A stretch of 64,000 nt of DNA from assembly GCA_034007745.1 (NCBI GenBank), contig JAVEQI010000014.1, positions 1 to 64,000 on the forward strand, read 5' to 3'. Of this stretch, positions 55,373-64,000 are shown piece by piece; the first letter of the stretch is position 1; each line of letters starts with the position of its first letter. Position numbers and translations under genes: made by a program. Under the pieces are notes generated by a model, which did no database searches, was not told where the DNA came from, and saw only the letters and a program-made list of their open reading frames with translations. The stretch is from Desulforapulum sp034007745. Lineage in GTDB: Bacteria > Desulfobacterota > Desulfobacteria > Desulfobacterales > Desulfobacteraceae.

Positions 55373-56681
55373 AGGGTACCGCTGTCACTCCTGCTTGGTT
55401 GTGTAACGTACGCATCTGTTTAGCCAGGGATTTAATCTCCCCTAAATCTGCGGTCATCATGTTCCAGCCGTACCAGTAGGCATAGTCCGGATTTACATGG
55501 AAGAACGCCTGGTAGGCACGCATCCGGTGCTTCATGAACATGCGCACCAGCACCTGGTCAATATGGGACAGGCCGTCAAGGTTTTCATCCCAATTGGCTC
55601 CATTGGTATGCATGAAGGTCAGCAGGAAGGGATAGTTTTGCGGATAACTTGCCGGTTTCTGAATTATTCCATCTTTATACAATGCGGCAACGGTTTCGAT
55701 GGCATCTGCCATCAGACGGTCGGCCTTGGTCAGAATGGCGTCACCCATATCGAGCTGCTCTTTGGCGTATCGACGTGAATGGCACTTGGTGCAGGTATCG
55801 AGCATTTTGTTGCGCTCTTTTTCCCAGGAAGCCTGATCCAGCCTTGCCATATCGTATTTCTTGACCGCATCCAGAATAGCGGTAGGCTCGCCGGTTTCAG
55901 AATCGAGAACACCAAGGGCCTTGAGGATGGTCACACGATCCGCAGCGGCCTGGGGATCCTTCGGAAGAGGCAGACGCACACCCAAGAAGCCCCAGGCGGT
56001 GTGGTTCTCATGGGTGCCATTAGGTAAATGGCAGGTCTGACAAGTGGGGGCGGCAGCTTTTTCCGGCAGATCGCCACTCTTCTTTACAAAATATCGCACG
56101 CCATGCTTGGAGCTGGACCACATTTCCCACTGGGGATGATCGTAACCCATATGACACGTCTGGCAAGCCTGGGGATTCTGCGCTTCCTTCAGGGAAAATG
56201 CGTGCCGGGTATGACATTCATCACAGGAATTGTTCTGGTAGCGATACCCTTTAGCCGCTTGATCGGCCTTTTGCTCTTCAGACCTAATTCCCATGTTATG
56301 ACAACCACCACAGCCACGTCCCCCTTCGATCAACTCATCAGGTGCCAGGTGGGTAGCCGGGATGGCATTGAGCACTGACCAGCCGTGGTTGTGTTTGCCC
56401 TTGGTAAATTCGGTAAATTGTTTGTCGTGGCACTCGGCACATTTTTCCTCATCAGGCAGAACAGCTTTCTGGTAGTCCTCGGCACTCTTGTGGGCATTGC
56501 CATGGCATTCATCGCAGGTTACATCCACCTGTGAGTGCCTGCTGGCTTCCCAATCCATAACCTGTCCCGGCGAATTCTTGCTGTGACAGTCGATGCAGTC
56601 CTTGTTGGCCAGCGCTGCTGTTGCAGCACTGAAAATAAACCCCACACATACGATCCACATGAACAATAGAGTCTTCTTCAT
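55371..56681 (-). CDS. Octaheme c-type cytochrome, hydroxylamine oxidoreductase (HAO) family
   Basis: 436 aa. A signal peptide ends near AALA-NKDC, so it is periplasmic. Eight CxxCH motifs are present, the first at C29. The family block ACQTCHMGYDHPQWEMWSSSKHG surrounds one of the last hemes. The tail is Tyr-rich (HVNPDYAYWYGWNMM), but I cannot decide whether the HAO cross-linking Tyr is present. In non-nitrifiers such proteins reduce nitrite or hydroxylamine (inference). SD AAGGAGG is strong. It has its own terminator and lies downstream of xerD without an obvious redox partner gene. Confidence 0.85.
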   Translation of the reverse strand: MKKTLLFMWIVCVGFIFSAATAALANKDCIDCHSKNSPGQVMDWEASRHSQVDVTCDECHGNAHKSAEDYQKAVLPDEEKCAECHDKQFTEFTKGKHNHGWSVLNAIPATHLAPDELIEGGRGCGGCHNMGIRSEEQKADQAAKGYRYQNNSCDECHTRHAFSLKEAQNPQACQTCHMGYDHPQWEMWSSSKHGVRYFVKKSGDLPEKAAAPTCQTCHLPNGTHENHTAWGFLGVRLPLPKDPQAAADRVTILKALGVLDSETGEPTAILDAVKKYDMARLDQASWEKERNKMLDTCTKCHSRRYAKEQLDMGDAILTKADRLMADAIETVAALYKDGIIQKPASYPQNYPFLLTFMHTNGANWDENLDGLSHIDQVLVRMFMKHRMRAYQAFFHVNPDYAYWYGWNMMTADLGEIKSLAKQMRTLHNQAGVTAVP

Positions 56682-56716
56682 TGTTATCTTGCCTCCTTTT
56701 TTATGTTGTTAACTCC

Positions 56717-56749
56717 GATAAGGTTCATCCACAATGGATGGATCTTATC
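56717..56749. promoter_or_regulatory. Imperfect palindrome in the cytochrome leader
   Basis: GATAAGGTTCATCC and GGATGGATCTTATC are inverted repeats (12 of 14 pairs) around ACAAT. It lies about 36 bases upstream of the cytochrome start codon, so it is an operator or leader hairpin. It could also end xerD transcription, but no T tract follows. Confidence 0.5.
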
Positions 56750-56776
56750 GTGAGTTTGGATAATCGCTGTTACATG

Positions 56777-57700
56777 CTATCCCCTTGGATGGTATTTTTT
56801 GTGCATATCAACCAGGTATTTCTTTGATACATGGGTGTAGATCTGGGTTGAGGCAATGTCTGTGTGGCCAAGCATGGTCTGGACGCTTCTCAGGTCTGCG
56901 CCCCCCTCTAAAAGATGGGTGGCAAACGAATGGCGCAGGGTGTGGGGGGAAACTTCGGTTGAGATGCCTGCTTCAACGGCAAGTTTTTTTAAAAGCTTCC
57001 AGAAGCCCTGGCGAGTCATGGGTTTTCCCGCCCTTGCGACAAAGAGATAGCGACTTGATATGTCCTTGAGCAGCCATGGTCGACCCCATTCCAGCCACTC
57101 CTGGGTGCGTTTCCTTGCATGGGAGCCAAACGGGACGATTCTTTCCCTTGATCCCTTGCCAAAGATCCTGACAAAGCAGGCCACAAGATCCACCTGGTCT
57201 GTAGTTAAACCTATGAGTTCTGAAACTCTTAGTCCTGCACCATAGAGGATCTCGAGCATGGCTGCATTGCGAAGCCCCCTGGGTGTTGTCCGGTCGGGTT
57301 TTTCAAGGAGGGTCGCCACTTGATCGGGTGAAAGAAAGTGGGGAAGGCTAGTTCCGATTTTGGGGATGTCGATCAGGGTTAACGGGTTTATCGCTGTAAT
57401 TCTCTCCTGGACAAGGAAACGGTAAAACCCCCGCACGGCAATGAGGTGTCTGGCCCGTGAGCGAGGGGTGAGTCCCATCTTCTCCATGTGGACAAGCCAG
57501 GATAGAATCACGACGGTGTCAACATGACCTTGATCCTGCTCAGGATTCTGGCTATGACCCTTGTCAATGGCTGATATCTTGTTCTTTTCAAGAAAATCTG
57601 CAAAGGCTGAAAGATCCATGGCATAGGACTCAAGGGTGTTCTGGGCAAGCCCGCGTTCGAGGGTCAGGTGGGCCAGATATCGGTCGATTAAAAGGTCCAT
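56777..57700 (-). CDS. xerD: Tyrosine recombinase XerD/XerC family
   Basis: 307 aa. A SAM-like core-binding domain spans 1-100 and a catalytic domain follows. All catalytic residues are visible: R in GAGLRVSEL, K in GKGSRER, H and R in HTLRHSFATH, H in LGHTDIAST, Y in QIYTHVSKKY. Length and motifs fit a housekeeping Xer protein that resolves chromosome dimers, not a phage integrase. Its ATG directly abuts the stop of the peptidase gene. Whether it is XerC or XerD is less certain than the family. Confidence 0.85.
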   Translation of the reverse strand: MDLLIDRYLAHLTLERGLAQNTLESYAMDLSAFADFLEKNKISAIDKGHSQNPEQDQGHVDTVVILSWLVHMEKMGLTPRSRARHLIAVRGFYRFLVQERITAINPLTLIDIPKIGTSLPHFLSPDQVATLLEKPDRTTPRGLRNAAMLEILYGAGLRVSELIGLTTDQVDLVACFVRIFGKGSRERIVPFGSHARKRTQEWLEWGRPWLLKDISSRYLFVARAGKPMTRQGFWKLLKKLAVEAGISTEVSPHTLRHSFATHLLEGGADLRSVQTMLGHTDIASTQIYTHVSKKYLVDMHKKYHPRG

Positions 57701-58816
57701 CTATAACCTGAAATCCCCGTAATCCATTGAGTTCAATACCTCGGCCCCGGTGTCGGTTACAACCACCATGTTTTCCAGGCGGATGCCTCCCCATTCTGGA
57801 ATGTAGATGCCGGGTTCCACGGTGATCACCATGCCGGACTCAAGGGCCGAATGGTTGAGCCTTGACACCCTGGGCTCTTCGTGGATGACAAGGCCTACAC
57901 CATGGCCAAGGCTGTGGCCGAATTTCCCCCTGTAAGGTGTGGCATCGATGTAGTCCCTGGCGATTTTATCGATGCTGCTTGCCGGAACCCCCGGGGCAAT
58001 GGCTTCTATGGCAATGCGCTGGGCCTGGAACAAAATCTCGTAAATCTCCTCGAATGGAGAGTCCGGCTCTCCGATCACCAGGGTTCGGGTGGTGTCGCTG
58101 CAATAGCCGTTTAGCCTTGCGCCAAAATCAAAGAGCAGGGGTTCTCCCTTTTTAAACTGCCTGGAACCTGGTGTGGCGTGGGCAAGGGCACTGTTGGGGC
58201 CGGAGGCTGCGATTACGGGAAATGAAAGTCCGTCGGCCCCCATCTCCCGCATGGTCTTTTCAAGAAGCCAGGCTGCCTCCCTTTCGGTCATGCCGACCCG
58301 GATCTGGGGTCTGAGCTTTAAAAAGGCATTTTCAGCAAGGCTTAATACCTCTTTGATCTTGATTAGTTCCCCGGGATCCTTGTTCGTTCTAAATGATCCA
58401 AGGAGGTCGTCTGCCGGGGATAATTTGATCTCAAGATCCCCGTCCTTTTCGATCTCTTTACACAGCTTTTGATAGAGCCTGTAGGTCAGCCTTGACTCTT
58501 CAATGCCGACTTGACGGGCATCCACCGACTTCAACAGTCCGGGAAGCTCCTCGATCAGGCTTTTTTTGCAGCAGTGGACAGTGTAGAGGCTTGCCTCGTC
58601 CCTTGCCTGGGTGTCATAGCGCGAATCTGTTGCAAGGATGAGGTCCTTTGGGGTGATGATGAGCAGTCCCGCAGTTTCATCGTAGTTCCCGTCCTCTCCT
58701 GTGTACCCGCTTAAGTATCGTCTGTTTGCATCTGACAGAACTACAATTGTGTCAAAGATTGTGGCAGTTTCCTGCCTTAGACGCTGGATTCTCTGTTTGA
58801 TAATTTCTTTTTCCAA
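57701..58816 (-). CDS. M24-family Xaa-Pro aminopeptidase/dipeptidase
   Basis: 371 aa. A creatinase N-like domain spans 1-130 and a pita-bread M24 domain follows. All five metal ligands are visible: D and D in FDFGARLNGYCSDTTRT, H in HSLGHGVGLVIHE, E in ITVEPGIYIPE and E in GIRLENMVVV. It removes or splits N-terminal residues next to proline in cytoplasmic peptides. It is directly upstream of xerD on the same strand and is probably co-transcribed. Confidence 0.9.
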   Translation of the reverse strand: MEKEIIKQRIQRLRQETATIFDTIVVLSDANRRYLSGYTGEDGNYDETAGLLIITPKDLILATDSRYDTQARDEASLYTVHCCKKSLIEELPGLLKSVDARQVGIEESRLTYRLYQKLCKEIEKDGDLEIKLSPADDLLGSFRTNKDPGELIKIKEVLSLAENAFLKLRPQIRVGMTEREAAWLLEKTMREMGADGLSFPVIAASGPNSALAHATPGSRQFKKGEPLLFDFGARLNGYCSDTTRTLVIGEPDSPFEEIYEILFQAQRIAIEAIAPGVPASSIDKIARDYIDATPYRGKFGHSLGHGVGLVIHEEPRVSRLNHSALESGMVITVEPGIYIPEWGGIRLENMVVVTDTGAEVLNSMDYGDFRL

Positions 58817-59029
58817 TGGGTCTCCTCTATCAGCAATCGTGAGAACTGCTGTTCATTAGTGTGATTTTTCAGTTATGCATCTGAAACCAAAGGCACAGTC
58901 TTCCCATGATTGATTGTTATGAAAATCTATTATGGATGAAAACAGTCATCCTTTCAAGAATGGATTTTTAGGTTGTTTTATTGATTTGTAGGATTGAAAA
59001 AAACAACGGTTGTGGTAGTGTACGATTCT

Positions 59030-59794
59030 ATGGGAATAATAATTACAATAACCGGCCAAAGGGGCGGAAACGGCAGAAGCGTTGCAGCGGTAAATCTGTC
59101 TGCCTCCCTTGCCCTTCTTGAAAGAAAAACTCTGCTTGTGGATTGCGATCCCCGGGCCTGTTCCACTTTAATTTCGGGTGCTGACTTTCCCCCCGGCTAT
59201 TTTGATTTGAGTTCTGTTCTGACGGGTAAAGTTGACCTGGCAGGGGCGGTTTTAAAAACCCGACTGGGGTTCATGGATGTTCTGCCATCGAGTTTCAATC
59301 TTTTCCATGCGGCAGCAAGACTCTCCCGCAACGCCGGAAGCGAAAGAATTCTGAGGGCCTTATTAAGAGAGTTAAAGACAGAGTATGATTATATAATAGT
59401 TGATCCTCCCCCCTCCTATAGCTTTTTAACGGTAATGGCCATGGCCTCAGCCGACTGGCTTGTCCTGCCGTTTCACTGCACCCCGGAGGCAGTTCAAGAT
59501 CTTAGATCGTTTCTTTGGATGGTACACCATGTCAAGGGCAGCTTTCAGAGGGACTTGAAGATAGCGGGTGCTTTTTTCAACCAATGCAGTTCCAGGGATG
59601 ATATTGACTTTTTCCTGGAAGGAAAAGACCTCAGGGGTGTTGAGAAAATGGTGTTTAAAAGCTTTATTCCCCGGGATAATGCCCTGGTGACAGCATCCCG
59701 GCTTGGCCAACCCGTTGCACTCTTTGATATTGAAACTCCGGGTGCAAGGGCCTATCTTGATCTTGCAATTGAATTGATTTCATTCTTTAACTGA
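59030..59794 (+). CDS. ParA/MinD-like protein with altered Walker A motif
   Basis: 254 aa from the ATG at 59030, the position where relatives begin (MGIIITITGQ). A TTG 12 codons earlier is possible. The fold is ParA-like: LLVDCDPRACSTLI, YDYIIVDPPPSYSFLTVMAM and DWLVLPFHCTPEAVQDL are all family segments. The deviant Walker A KGGxGK reads RGGNGRS (residues 11-17), with Arg in place of both lysines. ATP hydrolysis is therefore doubtful. It lies upstream of an unknown gene and the menaquinone operon on the same strand. No ParB-like gene follows. Confidence 0.75.
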   Translation: MGIIITITGQRGGNGRSVAAVNLSASLALLERKTLLVDCDPRACSTLISGADFPPGYFDLSSVLTGKVDLAGAVLKTRLGFMDVLPSSFNLFHAAARLSRNAGSERILRALLRELKTEYDYIIVDPPPSYSFLTVMAMASADWLVLPFHCTPEAVQDLRSFLWMVHHVKGSFQRDLKIAGAFFNQCSSRDDIDFFLEGKDLRGVEKMVFKSFIPRDNALVTASRLGQPVALFDIETPGARAYLDLAIELISFFN

Positions 59795-59885
59795 GAACCA
59801 TGGGAATAATAAAATCCAGCACACAAAAAACCTGTGTTCTATTGGCGTGTTTTAATGTTTCTTTACTCCTGACGGGATGGCAGCG

Positions 59886-60287
59886 ATGAAAATAACCAAT
59901 AGGGAAACAATCAAAGCTGGCGAGCGCGAGTTCATCGATAATATTAATGCCGAACTTGACTGGGAGGCAATTGAAGTCCTGCTGTTGGAAAAGCACAAAT
60001 TCAGCCTTGAAGAGGTGGAGTATAAAAAAGGTGACCTTGTCGTATTCAACGAACAGATTGCCTATAAGTTTGACTTCCATATTAAAGTACCCCTTTCGGT
60101 TGTGTTCGGCCGGGACGGAAAGTGCCTTGACATTTCAACCGCAGGGTTCGAAGAAAAAGAGACCCAAACGGACATTTTCTCGAACAACTCTGCTGCAAAT
60201 ATCACCACCAGGCCAGCCCTCCAGGGCATGGCCTCGACCATTGCGGAGCTGATTTCAGATATTAACCAGGAAAACGATGATGGGTGA
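59886..60287 (+). CDS. Protein of unknown function next to a ParA-like gene
   Basis: 133 aa from the ATG at 59886, which has GGGA upstream; another ATG 3 codons earlier is possible. It is soluble and acidic. The central part (HKFSLEEVEYKKGDLVVFNE, then YKFDFHIKVPLSVVFGRDGK) looks like a beta sheet. The C-terminus is helical. I do not recognise the family. It follows the ParA-like gene by 91 bases and precedes mqnE by 83 bases, so it may belong to either unit. Confidence 0.6.
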   Translation: MKITNRETIKAGEREFIDNINAELDWEAIEVLLLEKHKFSLEEVEYKKGDLVVFNEQIAYKFDFHIKVPLSVVFGRDGKCLDISTAGFEEKETQTDIFSNNSAANITTRPALQGMASTIAELISDINQENDDG

Positions 60288-60370
60288 ACCGCCCGCCCTT
60301 GAAAGATAAAAAGTCGAAGATCAGTCAGTCAGGAAAAAAAATAGTCAGGAGGGTAAAGAGGAGATAGTGA

Positions 60371-61468
60371 GTGAAGCTCGAATTTGCCGATAAACGGCTC
60401 AACGCCATTGGCGCAAAACTAAATGAAAAAATCCGTCTTTCACGACAGGACGGGCTTCTTCTTTTTGAGACACAGGATCTTACAGGTGTGGGCATGCTTG
60501 CCAACAGGGTGCGCCGGGATATCCACGGCAATCTTGCCTATTATGTTTACAACCAGCACCTTAACTATACCAACGTGTGCAGGAACCGTTGCAGGTTTTG
60601 CGCCTATGCCGTGGACAGGGTGGACCGGGGGGCCTATACCTGGACCATGGACGAGATTGAACGGCGACTCAATGACCGTATTGCAGAACCTGTAAACGAA
60701 CTTCACATCGTTGGAGGGCTCAATCCGGCCCTTGACTTTGACTATTTCATCAATCTTCTCAAGACTGTGAAGCGTGTGAGACCCCTTGCAAAGATCAAGG
60801 CTTTCACCTGTGTTGAAATCGACTACCTTGCCGAGCTTTCTGGCCTTTCCATTAACGATACTGTGCGGTCGTTGAAGGATGCAGGTCTTGACATGATGCC
60901 CGGCGGCGGAGCCGAGGTGATGAGCGACCGGGTGAGGGACGAGCTTTTTCCAAAAAAGATCGATTCCAGGCGATGGCTCGAGATTATGGAGGCGGTCCAT
61001 GGAAACGGCCTTACATCCAATGCCACCATGCTTTACGGCCATATCGAGACCATGGAGGAGAGGGTGGACCATCTTTTAGCCCTGAGGGATCTTCAGGACA
61101 GAACCCATGGTTTTTCCGCCTACATTCCCCTGGCCTTTCATTCTGAGAACACAAAGCTTGCCCATCTGCCCCCCACAACCGCCGTGGACGACCTCAAGAA
61201 CGTCGCCGTTGCAAGGCTTTTGCTTGACAACTTTGATCACATCAAGGCCTACTGGGTCATGATTGGTGAAAAACTCGCCCAGGTGGCCCTCTCCTACGGT
61301 GCAGATGATCTTGACGGCACCATCATCGAAGAGCGGATTACCCACACGGCAGGGGCAAAATCGGCAAGGGGGCTTTCACGGGATGAGATGGAGTCAATGA
61401 TCCGCTCGGCAGGTTTTGTGCCGGTTGAAAGGGATTCGTTCTATAACCCCGTTAACCAGGCCCGTTAA
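60371..61468 (+). CDS. mqnE: Aminofutalosine synthase (radical SAM)
   Basis: 365 aa. The GTG start has GAGGAG upstream. The radical SAM motif C70-x3-C74-x2-C77 is in NVCRNRCRFCAY. ELHIVGGLNPALDFDYF and the IKAFTCVEI strand mark MqnE rather than MqnC. It joins the MqnA product to the adenosine part of SAM, giving aminofutalosine. It heads the menaquinone operon; mqnC starts 14 bases downstream. Confidence 0.9.
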   Translation: MKLEFADKRLNAIGAKLNEKIRLSRQDGLLLFETQDLTGVGMLANRVRRDIHGNLAYYVYNQHLNYTNVCRNRCRFCAYAVDRVDRGAYTWTMDEIERRLNDRIAEPVNELHIVGGLNPALDFDYFINLLKTVKRVRPLAKIKAFTCVEIDYLAELSGLSINDTVRSLKDAGLDMMPGGGAEVMSDRVRDELFPKKIDSRRWLEIMEAVHGNGLTSNATMLYGHIETMEERVDHLLALRDLQDRTHGFSAYIPLAFHSENTKLAHLPPTTAVDDLKNVAVARLLLDNFDHIKAYWVMIGEKLAQVALSYGADDLDGTIIEERITHTAGAKSARGLSRDEMESMIRSAGFVPVERDSFYNPVNQAR

Positions 61469-61482
61469 TAAAGGATTAGACC

Positions 61483-62508
61483 ATGGTAAGCGAGAGAATA
61501 TCCAGGGAAGAGGGGCTGAAACTCTTTTACGAGGCAGACCTTTTAACCCTGGCAAGGCTTGCGGAAAATAAGAGGTTTGAACTCCATCCGGAAAGGATCG
61601 TCACCTTTGTCGTTGACCGCAACATCAACTATACAAACATCTGTGTTTCAGGCTGCCGTTTTTGCGCCTTTTACAAGACCCCGGAGAGCAAAGAGGGGTA
61701 CGTAATCACACTGGCTGATCTCCGGGAGAAGATAAAAGAAACCATGGAGCTTGGCGGAACCCAGATCCTTCTCCAGGGGGGAATGAACCCTGATCTGTCC
61801 CTTGATTATTACACGGATCTGTTGAAGTTCATAAAGGATAATTTTGATATCCATATCCATGGATTCTCCCCGCCGGAAATCTCTTATATATCTGAAAAGT
61901 CAGGTCTTTCAATTGCCGAAACCATTGCCCGACTGAAAGGGGCGGGGCTTGATTCTATTCCCGGCGGCGGGGCCGAAATTTTAAGCGACCAGGTGAGAAA
62001 AAAAGTTTCCCCGGGCAAGTGCTCGGCCGACACCTGGATCGAGGTGATGCGCCAGGCCCATCTGTCGGGCATGCGCTCCAGCGCAACCATGATGTTCGGC
62101 CACCTTGAAGAGCCCAGTCATATAGTCGAGCACCTCTCAAGGATAAGGGATCTCCAGGACGAGACCGGCGGGTTTACAGCCTTTATTCCCTGGACCTTCC
62201 AGCCTGATAACACAAAAATCCAGGTGCCGAAGACAGGGTCGGTTCCCTATCTGCGGGTTCTTGCCCTGAGTCGGATTTTCCTTGATAATATCGACAACAT
62301 CCAGGCCTCCTGGGTGACTCAAGGGGACAAGATTGCCCAGACAGCCCTTTTCTACGGGGCCAATGACATGGGCAGTACCATGATCGAGGAGAATGTTGTG
62401 GCTGCTGCGGGGGTTAATTTTATGCTCCCGGAATCTGAAATTAAAAGACTTATCACAACGGCCGGGTTTGAGGCGAGGAAGCGGGACTGCTTTTATAATC
62501 TACTATGA
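61483..62508 (+). CDS. mqnC: Cyclic dehypoxanthinyl futalosine synthase (radical SAM)
   Basis: 341 aa. C54-x3-C58-x2-C61 is in NICVSGCRFCAFYKTP. TQILLQGGMNPDLSLDYY and HGFSPPEISY identify MqnC. It cyclises dehypoxanthine futalosine, a middle step of the futalosine menaquinone route. Its stop overlaps the amidohydrolase start (ATGA). The protein resembles MqnE along its length, as expected for sister families. Confidence 0.92.
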   Translation: MVSERISREEGLKLFYEADLLTLARLAENKRFELHPERIVTFVVDRNINYTNICVSGCRFCAFYKTPESKEGYVITLADLREKIKETMELGGTQILLQGGMNPDLSLDYYTDLLKFIKDNFDIHIHGFSPPEISYISEKSGLSIAETIARLKGAGLDSIPGGGAEILSDQVRKKVSPGKCSADTWIEVMRQAHLSGMRSSATMMFGHLEEPSHIVEHLSRIRDLQDETGGFTAFIPWTFQPDNTKIQVPKTGSVPYLRVLALSRIFLDNIDNIQASWVTQGDKIAQTALFYGANDMGSTMIEENVVAAAGVNFMLPESEIKRLITTAGFEARKRDCFYNLL

Positions 62509-63698
62509 GTTCTTATTTTAAAAATTGTGAGATCATCCATCACCTGAATGGCAGCGGTGTTGTTCACAGGGCAGCCTGGGTGGTTCTAAATCCCTGGAAT
62601 ATACTTGAGAATGGCTATGTCAGGGTGGAAAACAACAAGATTGTCGAGGTGGGGAGAGACTATTCCGGAACCGACGGGATAGATCATGGTTCCGGGGTGC
62701 TCATGGCTGGTCTCGTCAACGCCCACGTCCATCTTGAGCTTTCGGCCCTCAGGGGGAGATTGTCCTTTGGTATGGGGTTCAAGGCCTGGGTGGCAGATCT
62801 TCTCAAAGAACGTACAAGGCTTGGCGTCCCGGCCCTGGAAGCTGCTGCCCTGGATGGCATAGCCCGGACCCTTGGATCCGGTACCCTTTGTGTGGGTGAA
62901 ATATCCACCCTGGGCATTACCCGGGATATGGTGGCTGATTCAGGACTTTCGGGTATCTGGTTCCAGGAAATGCTGGGCTCAGACCAGGTTTTGCCCGACC
63001 TTGATTTCGAGTTTCGCCCGGATCAGGAGCTTAGTTTTTCCGTTGCAGGTCATGCTCCCCACACCTGTTCACCTGGTCTTTTAAAAAGGCTTAAACAAGA
63101 ATCTCTGCTCCACGACCAAATTTTTTCAATCCATGTGGCTGAATCAAATGATGAGTTTGAATTTATTCAGACAGCCCAAGGGGCTTGGGCCGATTTCCTC
63201 GAGGAGCGGGGCATTGATTTTTCCCACTGGCCCCTTCCTGGGGCAAGTCCGGTGACCTATCTTGACAGCTTGAACCTGCTTGATTCAAAGACCCTTGCCG
63301 TTCATCTCTTAACCGTCGATAAAAAAGACCTTGGTATTCTGATGGAACGGGGGGTTAAAACCGTTGTCTGTCCCAGGAGCAGCAAAAATCTCCACGCCAG
63401 GCTTCCTTGCATCAGGCGGCTCCTTGACCACGGATTCACCCCTGCCCTTGGAACTGACAGCCTTGCCAGCTGTGATTCCCTAAGCATGGCCGACGAGATG
63501 GCCTTTGTGGCTCAAAACTATCCTGATATTTCACCCGCCGAGATCCTTGCCATGGCAACCTGTTACGGGGCAAAGGCCCTTGGTGTTGACAACAAAATAG
63601 GAACGCTTGAACCGGGGCGATGGGCGAGATTTCTCTTTGTCCCGGTTGAGGCAAATAATCCTGAACAGCTATTGGAAACCCTTACACGCAATGAATAA
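62505..63698 (+). CDS. Amidohydrolase, probable aminofutalosine deaminase (MqnX-like)
   Basis: 397 aa of the TRZ/ATZ-type amidohydrolase family. Metal ligands are HxH in NAHVHLEL, H in the GHAPHTCSP region, H in IHVAESNDE and D in LGTDSLAS. Its place between mqnC and mqnA, overlapping both, suggests it deaminates aminofutalosine (MqnX role). Deaminases of deoxyadenosine or methylthioadenosine share the fold, so the substrate is inferred from context. Confidence 0.75.
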   Translation: MSSYFKNCEIIHHLNGSGVVHRAAWVVLNPWNILENGYVRVENNKIVEVGRDYSGTDGIDHGSGVLMAGLVNAHVHLELSALRGRLSFGMGFKAWVADLLKERTRLGVPALEAAALDGIARTLGSGTLCVGEISTLGITRDMVADSGLSGIWFQEMLGSDQVLPDLDFEFRPDQELSFSVAGHAPHTCSPGLLKRLKQESLLHDQIFSIHVAESNDEFEFIQTAQGAWADFLEERGIDFSHWPLPGASPVTYLDSLNLLDSKTLAVHLLTVDKKDLGILMERGVKTVVCPRSSKNLHARLPCIRRLLDHGFTPALGTDSLASCDSLSMADEMAFVAQNYPDISPAEILAMATCYGAKALGVDNKIGTLEPGRWARFLFVPVEANNPEQLLETLTRNE

Positions 63699-64000
63699 CG
63701 ACACCCTTGCCATGGGGCGGATGGATTACATCAACGCCTCCCCTGTATATTACGGCCTTAACAACGGGCTGCTGCCCTCCTGGATCACCATGACCGATGG
63801 TCCGCCGGCCGTGCTGAACGCCATGATTCTCAAAGGTGATCTTGCCATAAGCCCCATTTCATCTGGATTTTACGGCTGTCACCACAGGGATCTGCTGGTA
63901 CTTCCGGATCTTTCCATTTCCTGCAACGGGCCTGTGCTTTCGGTGATCCTTATGGGCAATTACTCCATCGAAGATCTTGACGGCAAAAAGGTTGTGCTTA
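63691..64000 (+). CDS. mqnA: Chorismate dehydratase, 5' part
   Basis: 103 codons to the window edge. The start MNNDTLAMGRMDYINASPVY and the LAISPISSGFYG segment match MqnA, the periplasmic-binding-like fold enzyme that dehydrates chorismate at the start of the futalosine route. The ATG lies 8 bases inside the amidohydrolase gene. The gene continues beyond the window. Confidence 0.85.
   Translation, partial: MNNDTLAMGRMDYINASPVYYGLNNGLLPSWITMTDGPPAVLNAMILKGDLAISPISSGFYGCHHRDLLVLPDLSISCNGPVLSVILMGNYSIEDLDGKKVVL

Noticed and set aside
56777..57700. Phage or island integrase
   Set aside because: Length, catalytic motifs and pairing with a peptidase gene fit a housekeeping Xer recombinase; no att sites or phage genes are nearby.

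Overview
The window looks like chromosome of an anaerobic deltaproteobacterium, most likely a marine sulfate reducer of the Desulfobacteraceae (Desulfobacterium-like). This is an inference. It rests on futalosine-route menaquinone genes, an octaheme cytochrome of the hydroxylamine oxidoreductase family, a TRAP system of the TatT type, a hydrogenase-related membrane complex and a PfaA/PfaD-type lipid synthase, all on one moderately G+C-rich contig. Genes are dense and run on both strands, with many ATGA or TTGA stop/start overlaps.

Layout. 1-600: 3' end of an rrn operon (5S rRNA, terminator) and a palindromic repeat. 600-10530: an unusual SDR protein, a nucleobase permease, a three-gene RND efflux operon and endonuclease IV. 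10530-22000: a decayed flavin oxidoreductase, an MFS transporter, a diguanylate cyclase, an ABC importer of the NMT1/THI5 type with a MITE-like insertion, small envelope proteins, a tandem Usp protein and an SLC13-type transporter with four RCK_C-like domains. 22000-36720: two tiny ORFs diverging from a GntR-trpB-trpA operon, a heterodimeric ABC exporter, YgiQ, YjgA, a TatT-type TRAP operon and an N-acetylglutamate synthase.

36650-55010 is the most remarkable part. A 2,662-residue synthase joins PfaA-like modules (KS-AT-ACP-ACP-KR-DH) to a PfaC-like double hot-dog dehydratase. It sits on the same strand as its trans enoyl reductase pfaD. The two are separated by about 8 kb of AT-richer DNA holding a six-gene complex related to hydrogenase-4 and complex I. 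The large subunit of that complex lacks all four [NiFe] cysteine ligands, so it is an Ehr-like (energy-converting hydrogenase related) complex of unknown function. The island is bracketed by a broken IS1634-like transposase and by a direct repeat made of the 3' part of pfaD. The second pfaD copy has lost two in-frame internal segments exactly between short direct repeats.

55100-64000: an octaheme HAO-family cytochrome with a clear terminator, pepP-like and xerD genes, a ParA-like protein with both Walker A lysines changed to arginine, an unrecognised 133-aa protein, and a menaquinone operon mqnE-mqnC-amidohydrolase-mqnA running off the right edge.

Two families of palindromic repeats occur in intergenic DNA. 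One copy supplies the last codons of an ABC permease. No CRISPR array, tRNA or prophage was seen.
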